A stretch of 63,833 nt of DNA. Origin: Paenibacillus xylanexedens. Lineage in GTDB: Bacteria > Bacillota > Bacilli > Paenibacillales > Paenibacillaceae. Below the pieces are notes generated by a model, which was not told the DNA's origin, ran no database searches, and worked only from the letters and a program-made list of their open reading frames with translations. Shown piece after piece: positions 8,233-16,795 of the stretch (the stretch's first letter is position 1; every line of letters begins with the position of its first letter). The stretch spans positions 1-63,833 of the forward strand of contig NZ_VEIO01000014.1 of NCBI RefSeq assembly GCF_007680605.1, read 5' to 3'. Position numbers and translations under genes: made by a program.

Positions 8233-8886
8233 TGCCTGCCATCTGGTAAATTACATCAATTCTACTCACAACAAGCAACATAAAAACACTCAATTTTTAG
8301 TGCTCATTAGGCTTCCAGATAAGATATAGGCAAAACGATACAAAAACCTCATGAACATAAATTTCAAATACTTGAGATCTTAAAGAGAAAAAAGCGTTGC
8401 TATTGTTGGATTCTTGGGATGATCGAAGAAACATTTTGCATCATTAGACAGCGTATCCTGTCTAAACACCATCTCCATTTTGAGCATACTGAAAGCCTGG
8501 GTCTACAACTCCGTCAAATAACAAAAGTAAGAACCCTTTATCGTATTCATAAAAAAGACTGATATCACAGACATGAGAAAATGATAATGATCTGGAAGAA
8601 TGGTATTACTAAAACGGCTAAGATTTGTGTGAGCATAATTAAGATTAGATTATACAGATAATCAAGCTAAGAAGGGGAAATTGAGGATGGACATAGACTA
8701 ATGAATTTGAATTTCATTCGAAATATGGAGTTAATATAGATATGAATTAGCTTAAAATTCAAGGATATACAAAACTAATGCTACATCTATTATCTTGGAG
8801 CCCTGTCTTTCTCTCAATGGGAATCGTATTGTATTACGTTAACGTTAGAATATACAAATGATACACATAGTCTCTTCGTAAATAAA
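8233..8886. other. AT-rich spacer with no recognisable gene
   Basis: About 650 bases between the cysH promoter and the rpsI terminator. All frames are broken by stops, apart from short stretches such as an open plus-strand frame at 8323-8562, whose only ATG (8419) has no ribosome-binding site. The palindrome ACGTTAACGT occurs near 8837. Composition is clearly richer in A and T than the flanking genes. I see no tRNA, riboswitch or insertion-sequence ends. Confidence 0.6.
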
Positions 8887-8921
8887 ACGAAAAAAGTCCT
8901 TGGCCGAAGCCAAGGACTTTG
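8887..8921 (-). terminator. Terminator of rplM-rpsI
   Basis: On the minus strand AAGTCCTTGG, loop CTTCGG, CCAAGGACTT, then TTTTCGTTTT. It has ten perfect pairs and lies directly after the rpsI stop codon. Confidence 0.92.
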
Positions 8922-8927
8922 AAAATC

Positions 8928-9320
8928 TTAACGTTTGGAGAACTGAGGTGCGCGACGAGCCGCTTTAAGACCGTATTTTTTACGTTCTTTCATACGTGGG
9001 TCACGAGTCAGGAATCCTGCTTTTTTCAGGGATGCACGGTATTCTGGATCTGCTTTGAGCAGAGCGCGGGAAATACCGTGACGGATAGCGCCGGCTTGAC
9101 CGGAGATTCCGCCACCATGAGCGATAACCAAAACGTCATAGTTAGTGAGCGTTTCTGTCAAAGTCAGTGGTTGTTTTACGATCAGTTTGAGTGTTTCCAA
9201 ACCAAAGTATTCATTAATATCACGTTTATTGATGACAATGCGTCCTTCACCCGGTACAAGGCGAACACGTGCTACCGAATGTTTACGACGACCTGTCCCA
9301 TAGTATTGTACTTGTGCCAT
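8928..9320 (-). CDS. rpsI: 30S ribosomal protein S9
   Basis: A 130-residue S9 of normal length. It begins MAQVQYYGTGRRKHSVARV and ends in the conserved basic tail FSKR, which reaches the P-site tRNA in the 30S head. It follows rplM by 19 nt, the standard L13-S9 pair, and is closed by a strong terminator. AAGGAGG-like purines precede the ATG. Confidence 0.97.
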   Translation of the reverse strand: MAQVQYYGTGRRKHSVARVRLVPGEGRIVINKRDINEYFGLETLKLIVKQPLTLTETLTNYDVLVIAHGGGISGQAGAIRHGISRALLKADPEYRASLKKAGFLTRDPRMKERKKYGLKAARRAPQFSKR

Positions 9321-9339
9321 GAAACTGTCCTCCTTTTAA

Positions 9340-9777
9340 TTAACCGCGAAGTTCGTAAACTTCTGGTTTTTGTGCTGCGTGTGGATGCTCAGTGCCTCTG
9401 TACGCTTTAAGTCTCAGCTTCATTTTCTCGCCCATGCGAGTTTTAGGAAGCATACCGCGAACAGCCAATTCCAACATACGTTCAGGTTTGTTTTTAACCA
9501 TCTCTTCTGCAGTAGTTACTTTCAAACCACCTGGGTGCATCGAGTGACGGTAGTATTTTTTACCTTGCATTTTTTTACCAGTCAATACAATTTTCTCTGC
9601 ATTGATGATAACAACGAAATCGCCAGTGTCCACATGTGGAGTGAATTGTGGCTTATGTTTGCCGCGAATCAAAGCAGCTGCTTCGCTCGCCAAACGTCCG
9701 AGGGTTTTGCCTTCAGCATCAATGATGTGCCATTGGCGCTCAACTTCGTTAGGCTTCGCCATGTACGTAGTACGCAT
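9340..9777 (-). CDS. rplM: 50S ribosomal protein L13
   Basis: A 145-residue L13, an early assembly protein of the 50S subunit. The N-terminus MRTTYMAKPNEVERQW and the segment HVDTGDFVVIINAEK are typical of Bacillales. AAGGAGG lies 7 nt before the ATG. First gene of the rplM-rpsI operon, with its own promoter behind truA. Confidence 0.97.
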   Translation of the reverse strand: MRTTYMAKPNEVERQWHIIDAEGKTLGRLASEAAALIRGKHKPQFTPHVDTGDFVVIINAEKIVLTGKKMQGKKYYRHSMHPGGLKVTTAEEMVKNKPERMLELAVRGMLPKTRMGEKMKLRLKAYRGTEHPHAAQKPEVYELRG

Positions 9778-9920
9778 GAAAAGTTCCTCCTTAAATGTTC
9801 AAAATCATCATTTTTCATTTATCTTCGTTCGTTAAGTGATAACTTTAGGTGTTGATGGATAGTTGTTGCGATGTGAACATCTTAATTGGGGCTGTGGGAA
9901 AGCCATTAAGAAAACACAAC
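9778..9920 (-). promoter_or_regulatory. Structured leader of rplM (possible L13 leader)
   Basis: The minus-strand leader holds small hairpins (GGCT...AGCC near 9890-9904 and GATG-TTCA-CATC near 9870-9882) before the L13 ribosome-binding site. An autoregulatory L13 leader is known in low-GC Gram-positive bacteria. I cannot confirm the consensus by eye. Confidence 0.35.
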
Positions 9921-9924
9921 TTTT

Positions 9925-9953
9925 ATATTACATGATAGGAGACTAAATCGCAA
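9925..9953 (-). promoter_or_regulatory. Promoter of rplM-rpsI
   Basis: TTGCGA (9948-9953), a 17-nt spacer and TAATAT (9925-9930) on the minus strand. It starts about 30 nt after truA ends. Confidence 0.75.
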
Positions 9954-9982
9954 GTATTATTTGAGCTTTTTACTCACCAAAT

Positions 9983-10756
9983 TTAATCTTTTTTGTATTC
10001 AAGATCCCAGAGCATTAAACCACAACTCACTGCAGTTGGTCCCGCAGCAGAACGGTTGCATGCAGCAATCATATTCGGCACATCAGAGGCTTTCCGTTTG
10101 CCCTCTCCGATCTCCAGCAGTGTCCCTACAATGATCCGCACCATATGTTGCAAAAAGCCATTACCACTCACATAAATGTGAATGACACCCTGATCGCGAG
10201 GATGGTCCCTGCACATTGAACGGTCCACTTCTATCCATGCTTCGTATACCGAACGTACATGATTCTCTTTCTGAGACTTGCGTGAAGCAAAGGAAGTAAA
10301 GTCATATGTGCCTATGAAATGACGCAGGCCCTCTTCCATAGCAGCGACGTCCAGCTTGGCATGATGATGATGCTGCAGTCTTCTGTTAAAGACATCCGGG
10401 AATTGGTTTGCATTGACCGTATATCGATAGGTTTTCTTTTTCGCTGCATAACGAGAATGAAAATCTAGCGGTACCTCCATTGCATCAATAACAACAATGT
10501 CAGATGGCAATCTGGAGTTGAGTGCAATACACCAACGTTCCACCGGAATCTGGGACGCTGTAGGAAAATTGAAGATTTGTCTGCGGGCATGAACGCCTGC
10601 ATCCGTTCGTCCTGACCCCGTGATTTTTACCGTCTCACCAGTCAACGCACGAATAGCATCCTCAAGGTGGTCCTGAATGGTATTACCTCCTGGCTGTACT
10701 TGAAAGCCGTAGTAGGCCGTTCCATCGTAAGTTACCGTCATACATAAGTTGCGCAT
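9983..10756 (-). CDS. truA: tRNA pseudouridine synthase A
   Basis: A 257-residue TruA that makes pseudouridine at positions 38-40 of the tRNA anticodon arm. The catalytic aspartate lies in GSGRTDAGVHARRQ (about residues 50-63). The C-terminal half has the family segment GNGFLQHMVRIIVGTLLEIGEG. I place the start at the ATG at 10754-10756 (MRNLCMTVTYDGT) rather than an upstream ATG at 10786, because family members begin just before TVxYDGT; AAAGGTG lies upstream. It sits between rplQ and rplM. The ECF transporter genes that lie between rplQ and truA in B. subtilis are absent. Confidence 0.95.
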   Translation of the reverse strand: MRNLCMTVTYDGTAYYGFQVQPGGNTIQDHLEDAIRALTGETVKITGSGRTDAGVHARRQIFNFPTASQIPVERWCIALNSRLPSDIVVIDAMEVPLDFHSRYAAKKKTYRYTVNANQFPDVFNRRLQHHHHAKLDVAAMEEGLRHFIGTYDFTSFASRKSQKENHVRSVYEAWIEVDRSMCRDHPRDQGVIHIYVSGNGFLQHMVRIIVGTLLEIGEGKRKASDVPNMIAACNRSAAGPTAVSCGLMLWDLEYKKD

Positions 10757-10802
10757 ATTCCCACACCTTTGTTCCATACTATACATAACCCTATCCCGAA
10801 CA

Positions 10803-10830
10803 GCAAAAGAAGCCCCTTACGGAGCTTCAT
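10803..10830 (-). terminator. Terminator after rplQ
   Basis: On the minus strand GAAGCTCC, loop GTAA, GGGGCTTC, then TTTTG. It lies about 90 nt beyond rplQ and ends the long S10-spc-alpha transcript before truA. Confidence 0.75.
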
Positions 10831-10916
10831 TTACAGCACGAATTCCAAAATGAAGAGAAAAAAAGGGTTTACCCAGAATCTTGGACTCTGTCCCCTTTCC
10901 TCATCTCACATCTGTA

Positions 10917-11282
10917 TTACGCGCGGTCTACCAGTTCCAAGTAAACCATAGGCGCTGCGTCACCACGACGAGGTCCCAGTTTCAGGATACGTGTGTATCC
11001 GCCTGGACGCTCAGCGTAACGACCGGACAATTCGCTAAACAGTTTTTGGATTGCATCTTGCTCACCATCGATAGTTTCGCGGCGAACATATGCTGCCACT
11101 TGGCGACGGGCATGAAGATCTCCCTTTTTCGCTTTAGTGATCAGTTTTTCAGCAATAGAGCGAACCTCTTTTGCTTTCGCTTCAGTTGTCTGAATGCGCT
11201 CATATAAGAACAGGTCGGTTACCAGGTCACGGAACAAAGCTTTACGTGCGCTGGAATTACGGCCCAACTTTTGGTATGCCAT
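10917..11282 (-). CDS. rplQ: 50S ribosomal protein L17
   Basis: A 121-residue L17, standard length for Bacillales. The conserved start MAYQKLGRNSSARKALFRDL and the internal RRGDAAPMVYLELV end are visible. It is the last gene of the alpha operon, 34 nt after rpoA, with AAGGAGGG before the ATG. Confidence 0.97.
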   Translation of the reverse strand: MAYQKLGRNSSARKALFRDLVTDLFLYERIQTTEAKAKEVRSIAEKLITKAKKGDLHARRQVAAYVRRETIDGEQDAIQKLFSELSGRYAERPGGYTRILKLGPRRGDAAPMVYLELVDRA

Positions 11283-11316
11283 TGTTTTCCCTCCTTCACT
11301 TCAAGCACTCAGCTGT

Positions 11317-12261
11317 CTATTCTTCTGTACGTAGTCCCAAACCCAGTTCCTCAAGCTTCTCTTGAACTTCTTCCAAAGACTTGCGTCCGAGGTTACGGAC
11401 TTTCATCATGTCTTCTTCCGTTTTCGTAGTCAGCTCTTGTACGGTATTAATACCAGCACGTTTGAGGCAGTTGTAAGAACGAACAGAGAGATCCAGCTCT
11501 TCGATCGTCATTTCGAGTACTTTTTCTTTTTTGTCTTCTTCTTTTTCAACCATGATCTCTGCATCCTTCGCTTCGTCTGTAAGACCCACGAAGAGCATTA
11601 GATGCTCGGTCAAAATTTTAGCGCCAAGGCTTACAGCCTCTTCAGGACGAATACTTCCGTCAGTCCAAACTTCCAACGTGAGCTTGTCATAGTTGGTTAC
11701 TTGGCCTACACGCGTATTTTCCACAGCGTAGTTTACGCGGCTGATCGGGGTGAAGATGGAATCGACAGGGATGACGCCGATCGGCTGGTCATCGCGTTTA
11801 TTCCGATCTGCCTGGACGTAGCCGCGACCGCGATTGGCAAAAATACGCATGTGAAGTCTCGAACCTGGTCCAAGCGTAGCAATGTGAAGATCCGGGTTAA
11901 GGATTTCTACATCGGAATCAGCACGAATGTCTCCAGCCGTGATTGCTCCTTCGCCTTCAGCATCAATCTCGAGCACTTTCTCCTCGTCAGAATGAATTTT
12001 GAGCGACAAAGCTTTCAGGTTAAGGATAATCTCTGTAACATCTTCCATTACGCCAGGAACTGTAGCAAATTCATGCAGAACGCCATCGATTTGAACCGAA
12101 GACACTGCCGCACCCGGCAGTGATGAGAGCAAGATTCGGCGAAGCGAGTTTCCAAGCGTCGTACCGTATCCGCGCTCCAGCGGTTCTACTACGAATTTCC
12201 CATAGGTGCCATCATCGTTGACGTCTACCGTCTCAATTTTCGGCTTTTCGATTTCTATCAC
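11317..12261 (-). CDS. rpoA: RNA polymerase subunit alpha
   Basis: A 314-residue alpha subunit. The N-terminal dimerisation and assembly domain (about 1-230) includes ERGYGTTLGNSLRRILLSSLPG. A charged linker rich in Glu and Lys (about 230-245) leads to the C-terminal domain with its helix-hairpin-helix (LKRAGINTVQEL, NLGRKSLEEV), which touches UP elements and activators. Translation starts at a GTG, with GGAGGGG about 8 nt upstream. It lies between rpsK and rplQ, as in all Bacillales. Confidence 0.98.
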   Translation of the reverse strand: MIEIEKPKIETVDVNDDGTYGKFVVEPLERGYGTTLGNSLRRILLSSLPGAAVSSVQIDGVLHEFATVPGVMEDVTEIILNLKALSLKIHSDEEKVLEIDAEGEGAITAGDIRADSDVEILNPDLHIATLGPGSRLHMRIFANRGRGYVQADRNKRDDQPIGVIPVDSIFTPISRVNYAVENTRVGQVTNYDKLTLEVWTDGSIRPEEAVSLGAKILTEHLMLFVGLTDEAKDAEIMVEKEEDKKEKVLEMTIEELDLSVRSYNCLKRAGINTVQELTTKTEEDMMKVRNLGRKSLEEVQEKLEELGLGLRTEE

Positions 12262-12397
12262 TGCAATACCCCTCCTTCAAAACGTCGGTCCTCTATGAAA
12301 CATTTACCTTCTCTTGCGAAAACATGTAGTAGTATGCCTAAACAACCATTATTAGCAGATTGTGCCGGAAGTATACCACACGCAGGGGCAAATCTCA

Positions 12398-12793
12398 TTA
12401 GACACGACGACGTTTTGGAGGACGGCATCCGTTATGCGGGACTGGAGTTACGTCTTTGATCAGGTTAACTTCAAGACCAGCAGCTTGCAAAGAGCGGATC
12501 GCTGCTTCACGGCCTGCGCCTGGTCCTTTAACCATAACCTCAACGGATTTCATCCCATGCTCCATTGCAGCTTTGGCAGCTGCCTCAGCAGCCATTTGTG
12601 CAGCAAACGGAGTCGATTTACGGGAACCTCTGTACCCGAGTCCGCCGGAACTTGCCCACGAAATTGCATTTCCGTGAGGATCCGTAATAGTAACGATAGT
12701 ATTATTGAAAGTGGAACGGATATGTGCCACGCCAGATTCAATATTTTTACGGTCACGACGTTTAGTACGTACGACTTTTTTCGGTTTAGCCAT
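12398..12793 (-). CDS. rpsK: 30S ribosomal protein S11
   Basis: A 131-residue S11, part of the platform near the mRNA exit. The conserved stretches IRSTFNNTIVTITD and the C-terminal PHNGCRPPKRRRV are intact. It lies 19 nt after rpsM. The 136-nt gap to rpoA holds no gene and no clear promoter. Confidence 0.97.
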   Translation of the reverse strand: MAKPKKVVRTKRRDRKNIESGVAHIRSTFNNTIVTITDPHGNAISWASSGGLGYRGSRKSTPFAAQMAAEAAAKAAMEHGMKSVEVMVKGPGAGREAAIRSLQAAGLEVNLIKDVTPVPHNGCRPPKRRRV

Positions 12794-12812
12794 TTTCTCT
12801 TATCCCCCCTTA

Positions 12813-13181
12813 TTATTTCTTCTTGTTTGCTACAGTACGACGAGGACCTTTACGAGTACGAGCATTCGTTTTCGTACGTTGTCCACGAACAGGCAGACCA
12901 CGACGATGACGAACTCCACGGTAACAACCGATCTCCGTCAAACGTTTAATATTCAAAGAGATTTCACGACGCAGGTCACCTTCTACTTTGACCTCTTTGT
13001 CGATACTTTCACGCAATTTGCTGACTTCATCTTCCGTCAAATCACGAACACGAGTGTTCTGATTGATGCCTGTAGAGCTCAGGATTTTCTGGGAAGTCGT
13101 TTTACCGATTCCGAAAATATAAGTCAAGGCGATCTCAACGCGCTTATCACGTGGCAAATCCACACCAGCTATACGTGCCAT
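12813..13181 (-). CDS. rpsM: 30S ribosomal protein S13
   Basis: A 122-residue S13 that contacts 5S-bearing 50S (bridge B1) and P-site tRNA. MARIAGVDLPRDKRVEIALTY and the basic tail GQRTKTNARTRKGPRRTV are typical. It follows rpmJ by 20 nt in the usual infA-rpmJ-rpsM-rpsK order. Confidence 0.97.
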   Translation of the reverse strand: MARIAGVDLPRDKRVEIALTYIFGIGKTTSQKILSSTGINQNTRVRDLTEDEVSKLRESIDKEVKVEGDLRREISLNIKRLTEIGCYRGVRHRRGLPVRGQRTKTNARTRKGPRRTVANKKK

Positions 13182-13201
13182 TTTACGCTACACCCCCTTC
13201 A

Positions 13202-13315
13202 TTAACCTTGTTTTTGTTTGTGTTTTGGATTTTCACAGATAACCATTACATTCCCTTTGCGGCGAATGACTTTGCATTTTTCGCAAATCGGCTTGACCGA
13301 AGGTCTTACCTTCAT
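13202..13315 (-). CDS. rpmJ: 50S ribosomal protein L36
   Basis: A 37-residue L36, starting MKVRPSVKPICEKCKVI and ending HKQKQG. It is the zinc-binding (C+) form: Cys11 and Cys14, then Cys27 and His32, provide the ligands. GAGGAGG lies about 9 nt before the ATG. It has the normal place between infA and rpsM. Confidence 0.96.
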   Translation of the reverse strand: MKVRPSVKPICEKCKVIRRKGNVMVICENPKHKQKQG

Positions 13316-13329
13316 GTGAATTACCTCCT

Positions 13330-13440
13330 CAAAGTTCTGCTTAGCAAAACCCTCTTCGTAAGCATTGACCTCGTTCTACTATTGTAAAACCGGCTTCGAA
13401 GCTTTCGCAAGTTTTGCCGGGCAAAACCCGCTTCATAAGC
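13330..13440 (-). repeat. Three imperfect direct repeats between infA and rpmJ
   Basis: Three copies of a 31-34 nt unit end at 13363, 13402 and 13440 on the plus strand (periods 39 and 38). The shared core on the minus strand is GCTTAnGAAGnGGGTTTTGC followed by CAnAACTT. Copies one and three are closest; the middle one is degraded (about 13372-13402). They fill most of the infA-rpmJ gap. Copy three also folds on itself (GGGTTTTGCCCGGCAAAAC). Function unknown. Confidence 0.7.
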
Positions 13441-13467
13441 TTCACAGTTCATTGCAACTGTCTACTA

Positions 13468-13683
13468 CTATTTACGGTAAGTTATGCGACCTTTTGTTAA
13501 ATCATAAGGCGATAACTGAACAACTACTTTGTCTCCAGTCAGGATACGGATGAAGTGCATCCGCAATTTTCCGGAAACGTGAGCGAGAATTTGATGACCA
13601 TTCTCGAGCTCAACCTTGAACGTTGCATTCGGCAACGGTTCAAGAACCGTGCCTTCCACTTCAATGACATCTTCCTTGGCCAT
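13468..13683 (-). CDS. infA: Translation initiation factor IF-1
   Basis: A 71-residue S1-like OB-fold protein (MAKEDVIEVEGTVLEPLPNA, ending DLTKGRITYRK). It occupies the A site of the 30S subunit during initiation. The length is standard for Bacillales (about 72 residues). It starts three bases after the KOW-protein stop, so translation is probably coupled. Confidence 0.97.
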   Translation of the reverse strand: MAKEDVIEVEGTVLEPLPNATFKVELENGHQILAHVSGKLRMHFIRILTGDKVVVQLSPYDLTKGRITYRK

Positions 13684-13686
13684 TAG

Positions 13687-13995
13687 TCAGTCTCCTTTCT
13701 CTTCAGCTTGAATGTTGGTGGATTCCAGAAACGAATGAACCGCATAGCGGAGCTTTCCGTTTGTCACCCGACCACTCTCGTTTAAACTGTTTACAACCTC
13801 ACTGCTAATCATCGGTTGAAGTTCAAGATGAAGAATATTCTTCTTCTTGGGTTGGTCAAACTTTCGTTTGTCTCCATCCGCGATATATACGAACCTATTG
13901 TCCTCTATAGCAACAATTACTGCGGCTTGGTCCGCATTGCGGCCTTTACGGATCTTCACAAGTTGACCGAGCTGCGGATTCGACGAATTGTTCAT
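13687..13995 (-). CDS. KOW-domain RNA-binding protein (L14e-like)
   Basis: A 102-residue protein with an N-terminal KOW-type motif (about 8-40: GQLVKIRKGRNADQAAVIVA) resembling archaeal/eukaryotic L14e. Homologues sit between map and infA across Bacillales (B. subtilis YbzG). A likely role is binding rRNA or the ribosome, but none is established to my knowledge. The C-terminal half (about 60-102) is variable and acidic at the end. It overlaps neither neighbour, with gaps of 3 nt to infA and 10 nt from map. Confidence 0.85.
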   Translation of the reverse strand: MNNSSNPQLGQLVKIRKGRNADQAAVIVAIEDNRFVYIADGDKRKFDQPKKKNILHLELQPMISSEVVNSLNESGRVTNGKLRYAVHSFLESTNIQAEEKGD

Positions 13996-14005
13996 GCCTA
14001 ATCAC

Positions 14006-14758
14006 CTACGCATTCAGTTTTGTGAAAATTTCCATACCCTCAGGTGTAACTGCTACGGTGTGTTCAAAGTGGGCACATAACGATCCATCAGCTGTAACGA
14101 CAGTCCAGTTATCTTCCAACGTTTTCACATACCGTCTGCCTGCGTTAACCATTGGCTCAATAGCTAGCACCATACCAGCCTTTAACCTTGGTCCACGATC
14201 AGGAAGACCATAGTTCGGAATCGATGGTTCCTCGTGCAGATTCGCTCCAATGCCGTGACCGACATATTCACGAACGACGGAAAACCCTTCATCTTCGATA
14301 TATTTCTGAATTGCATGAGATATTGTAAACAAGCGAACGTCTGGTTTTACCAGCGCTAGTCCTGCGTATAATGAAGCCTCCGTAACGTCCAGAAGACGAC
14401 GAGCTTCTTCGGAAATACGACCGACTGGATAGGTCCAGGCAGAATCTCCATGATACCCCTGGTACTGCGCGCCAATGTCAAACGTAACGATATCGCCCTC
14501 GTTCAACTTGCGTTTGCCGGGAAATCCATGTACCAACTCTTCATTCACTGAAGCGCACACACTGGCAGGGAAACCGTTATAACCTTTGAAAGACGGCACA
14601 GCTCCTTGACTGCGGATAAATTGATCGGCCATATGGTCAAGTTCACCAGTCGTAATACCAGGAACAATGTGCTCTGCCAAGAGACGATGCGTTTCCGCAA
14701 CAATTCTCCCTGCTTCCCTCATCAAACCCAGTTCCGTTTCGGACTTACCAATGATCAT
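14006..14758 (-). CDS. map: Methionine aminopeptidase, type I
   Basis: A 250-residue enzyme that removes the initiator methionine from new proteins. All metal ligands are visible: Asp94, Asp105, His168, Glu201 and Glu232; His77 is the usual substrate-contacting histidine. The start is the ATG at 14756-14758; a TTG directly before it is less likely. AGAGGT inside the adk end is the ribosome-binding site, and the stop of adk is only 3 nt upstream. This secY-adk-map order is standard. Confidence 0.97.
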   Translation of the reverse strand: MIIGKSETELGLMREAGRIVAETHRLLAEHIVPGITTGELDHMADQFIRSQGAVPSFKGYNGFPASVCASVNEELVHGFPGKRKLNEGDIVTFDIGAQYQGYHGDSAWTYPVGRISEEARRLLDVTEASLYAGLALVKPDVRLFTISHAIQKYIEDEGFSVVREYVGHGIGANLHEEPSIPNYGLPDRGPRLKAGMVLAIEPMVNAGRRYVKTLEDNWTVVTADGSLCAHFEHTVAVTPEGMEIFTKLNA

Positions 14759-14761
14759 CAA

Positions 14762-15406
14762 TTAACCTCTCATCAAGGACACGATTTCTTGGGAAACTTG
14801 ATCGATATCCTGTTCTCCGTCGATCTGACGAAGGAGGCCTTTAGTTTCGTAGAACGTGAGGAGTGGTGCTGTTTTGTTGATATATTCGTCCAAACGAGTG
14901 CCTACGCTCTCTTCGTTATCATCAGAGCGCTGGTACAACTCGCCGCCGCATTTATCACAGATACCATCCTGCTTCGGTGGATTAAATACGACATGATAAG
15001 TCGAACCACAGTTTTTACAAATACGACGACCCGTCAAACGAGCCAGCAATTTGTTGCGATCCACTTTCAGGTTGATCACATGATCAAGACCTGAGTTCAG
15101 TCGTTCCAGGATGCCATCCAGCGCTTCTGCCTGAGACAGGGTTCTTGGAAAACCATCCAAGAGAAAACCTTCTCTGCAGTCCGACTGTTGCAATCGTTCT
15201 TCAACGATGCCGATGGTAACATCATCTGGTACAAGTAATCCTTGATCCATATATTCCTTGGCTTTCAGGCCAATGGGAGTTCCCTGTTTAATCGCAAGAC
15301 GAAATGCATCGCCTGTTGAAATATGGGGAATACCGAACTCTTTCACAATGACGTCTGCTTGCGTACCTTTTCCTGCCCCCGGAGGGCCCATGAATAGGAT
15401 GTTCAC
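14762..15406 (-). CDS. adk: Adenylate kinase
   Basis: A 214-residue enzyme that interconverts AMP, ADP and ATP. It has the P-loop GPPGAGKGT (7-15) and LLDGFPRTL (82-90). The long lid domain carries a structural zinc site with Cys130, Cys133, Cys150 and Cys153, as in Gram-positive enzymes. It lies between secY (90-nt gap) and map in the spc operon. Confidence 0.97.
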   Translation of the reverse strand: MNILFMGPPGAGKGTQADVIVKEFGIPHISTGDAFRLAIKQGTPIGLKAKEYMDQGLLVPDDVTIGIVEERLQQSDCREGFLLDGFPRTLSQAEALDGILERLNSGLDHVINLKVDRNKLLARLTGRRICKNCGSTYHVVFNPPKQDGICDKCGGELYQRSDDNEESVGTRLDEYINKTAPLLTFYETKGLLRQIDGEQDIDQVSQEIVSLMRG

Positions 15407-15496
15407 GTTATGTCACTCCCTCCAAGACTACCCTACATCAACAAACAGCACAATAGGTGCCGGCAAGTAAATCTTTACTCAACCGGAACCTATTGC

Positions 15497-16795
15497 CTAT
15501 TTATTGATAAAACCTTTGTAGTGGCGTTTGATCAATTGGCTTTCGATTTGCTTCATCGTATCCAGCGCAACACCGATAACGATCAGGAGGGAAGTTCCTC
15601 CAATTTGCGCTGATTGAGGCAAACCAGAAAGTGCCCCTAAGAATACAGGCAGAACGGAAATGACTGCCAAGAATATGGCTCCGGCCATTGTCAAACGAGT
15701 CATGACACGGGTCAGATATTTCTCGGTTGCTTTACCTGGGCGAATACCCGGAATGTAACCGCCGTTCTTTTTCATATTATCAGCCATCTGCTGTGGATTC
15801 ATCTGTACAAACGTATAGAAGAATGTGAATCCGAAGATCATCACGACATACAGCACCATACCAAGTGGTTTGTGTGTAGTCAAGTTTTGACCGATCCACT
15901 GTGCCCAACCATGATTAGCCCAGAAGTTTGCGATAATCGTTGGGAACATCAACAGCGATGATGCGAAGATGACAGGGATAACACCAGCTGCATTAATCTT
16001 CAGCGGGATATGTGTATTCTGTCCACCGTACATTTTGTTTCCTACGACACGTTTTGCGTACTGTACAGGAATCTTCCGAATCGCCTGTTGAATGTAAATG
16101 ACACCGATGATAATCAGCACGATGACAATCGCGATGATTACACCTTTAAGGATGTTCATGAACAATTGATCAGGTTGGATGAAGTCGGACTCGATCGTTT
16201 GTTTGATAATGTTAGGTACTGTTGCCAGGATACCCGCAAAGATCAAAATCGAGATTCCGTTTCCGATGCCTTTCTCGGTGATCTGCTCACCAAGCCACAT
16301 CAGGAATGAAGTACCGGCCGTAAGTACAATCGCGATCAAGATATAATCAGCAAACGTAGCGTTAGGGATCATGTCTGTATTGTACAAGCTATTGAATCCG
16401 ATCGACGTACCAAACGCTTGAATCAATGCCAGCCCGATCGTTAAATAACGAGTCAGTTGTGCCGATTTCTTCTTACCTTGTTCACCTTGCTTTGCCCATT
16501 CCGCTAATTTAGGAATAACGTCCATGGAAAGCAACTGTACTATGATAGACGCAGTGATGTAAGGAACGATCCCGAGTGCAAATATCGAGAACTGGAACAG
16601 TGCTCCACCCGAGAACGTATTGAGAAGTCCAAAAACTTCTTTACCCGCAGAATTTGTCGCTTCGAACACATCTTTGTTAACACCTGGAACGGGAACAAAG
16701 GAGCCGATGCGGTAAATGATCAGTACAAAAAGGGTAAATAATACCCTTTTGCGCAGATCTTCAACCCGCCAGATATTCTTTAGGGTCTTGAACAT
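15497..16795 (-). CDS. secY: Protein translocase subunit SecY
   Basis: A 432-residue channel protein with ten hydrophobic segments. The first begins near residue 18 (VLFTLFVLIIYRIGSFVPVPG), and the C-terminal tail ends HYKGFINK. SecY forms the pore of the Sec translocon with SecE (also in this window) and SecG. Its ATG overlaps the rplO stop as TAATG, a sign of translational coupling. Confidence 0.97.
   Translation of the reverse strand: MFKTLKNIWRVEDLRKRVLFTLFVLIIYRIGSFVPVPGVNKDVFEATNSAGKEVFGLLNTFSGGALFQFSIFALGIVPYITASIIVQLLSMDVIPKLAEWAKQGEQGKKKSAQLTRYLTIGLALIQAFGTSIGFNSLYNTDMIPNATFADYILIAIVLTAGTSFLMWLGEQITEKGIGNGISILIFAGILATVPNIIKQTIESDFIQPDQLFMNILKGVIIAIVIVLIIIGVIYIQQAIRKIPVQYAKRVVGNKMYGGQNTHIPLKINAAGVIPVIFASSLLMFPTIIANFWANHGWAQWIGQNLTTHKPLGMVLYVVMIFGFTFFYTFVQMNPQQMADNMKKNGGYIPGIRPGKATEKYLTRVMTRLTMAGAIFLAVISVLPVFLGALSGLPQSAQIGGTSLLIVIGVALDTMKQIESQLIKRHYKGFINK

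Noticed and set aside
8323..8562. Spo0E-like small protein in the cysH-rpsI spacer
   Set aside because: The ATG has no ribosome-binding site, the SxxLD motif is missing and the similarity is too weak to annotate.
13330..13440. CRISPR array
   Set aside because: There are only three imperfect copies, the repeats and spacers are not distinct and no cas genes are present.
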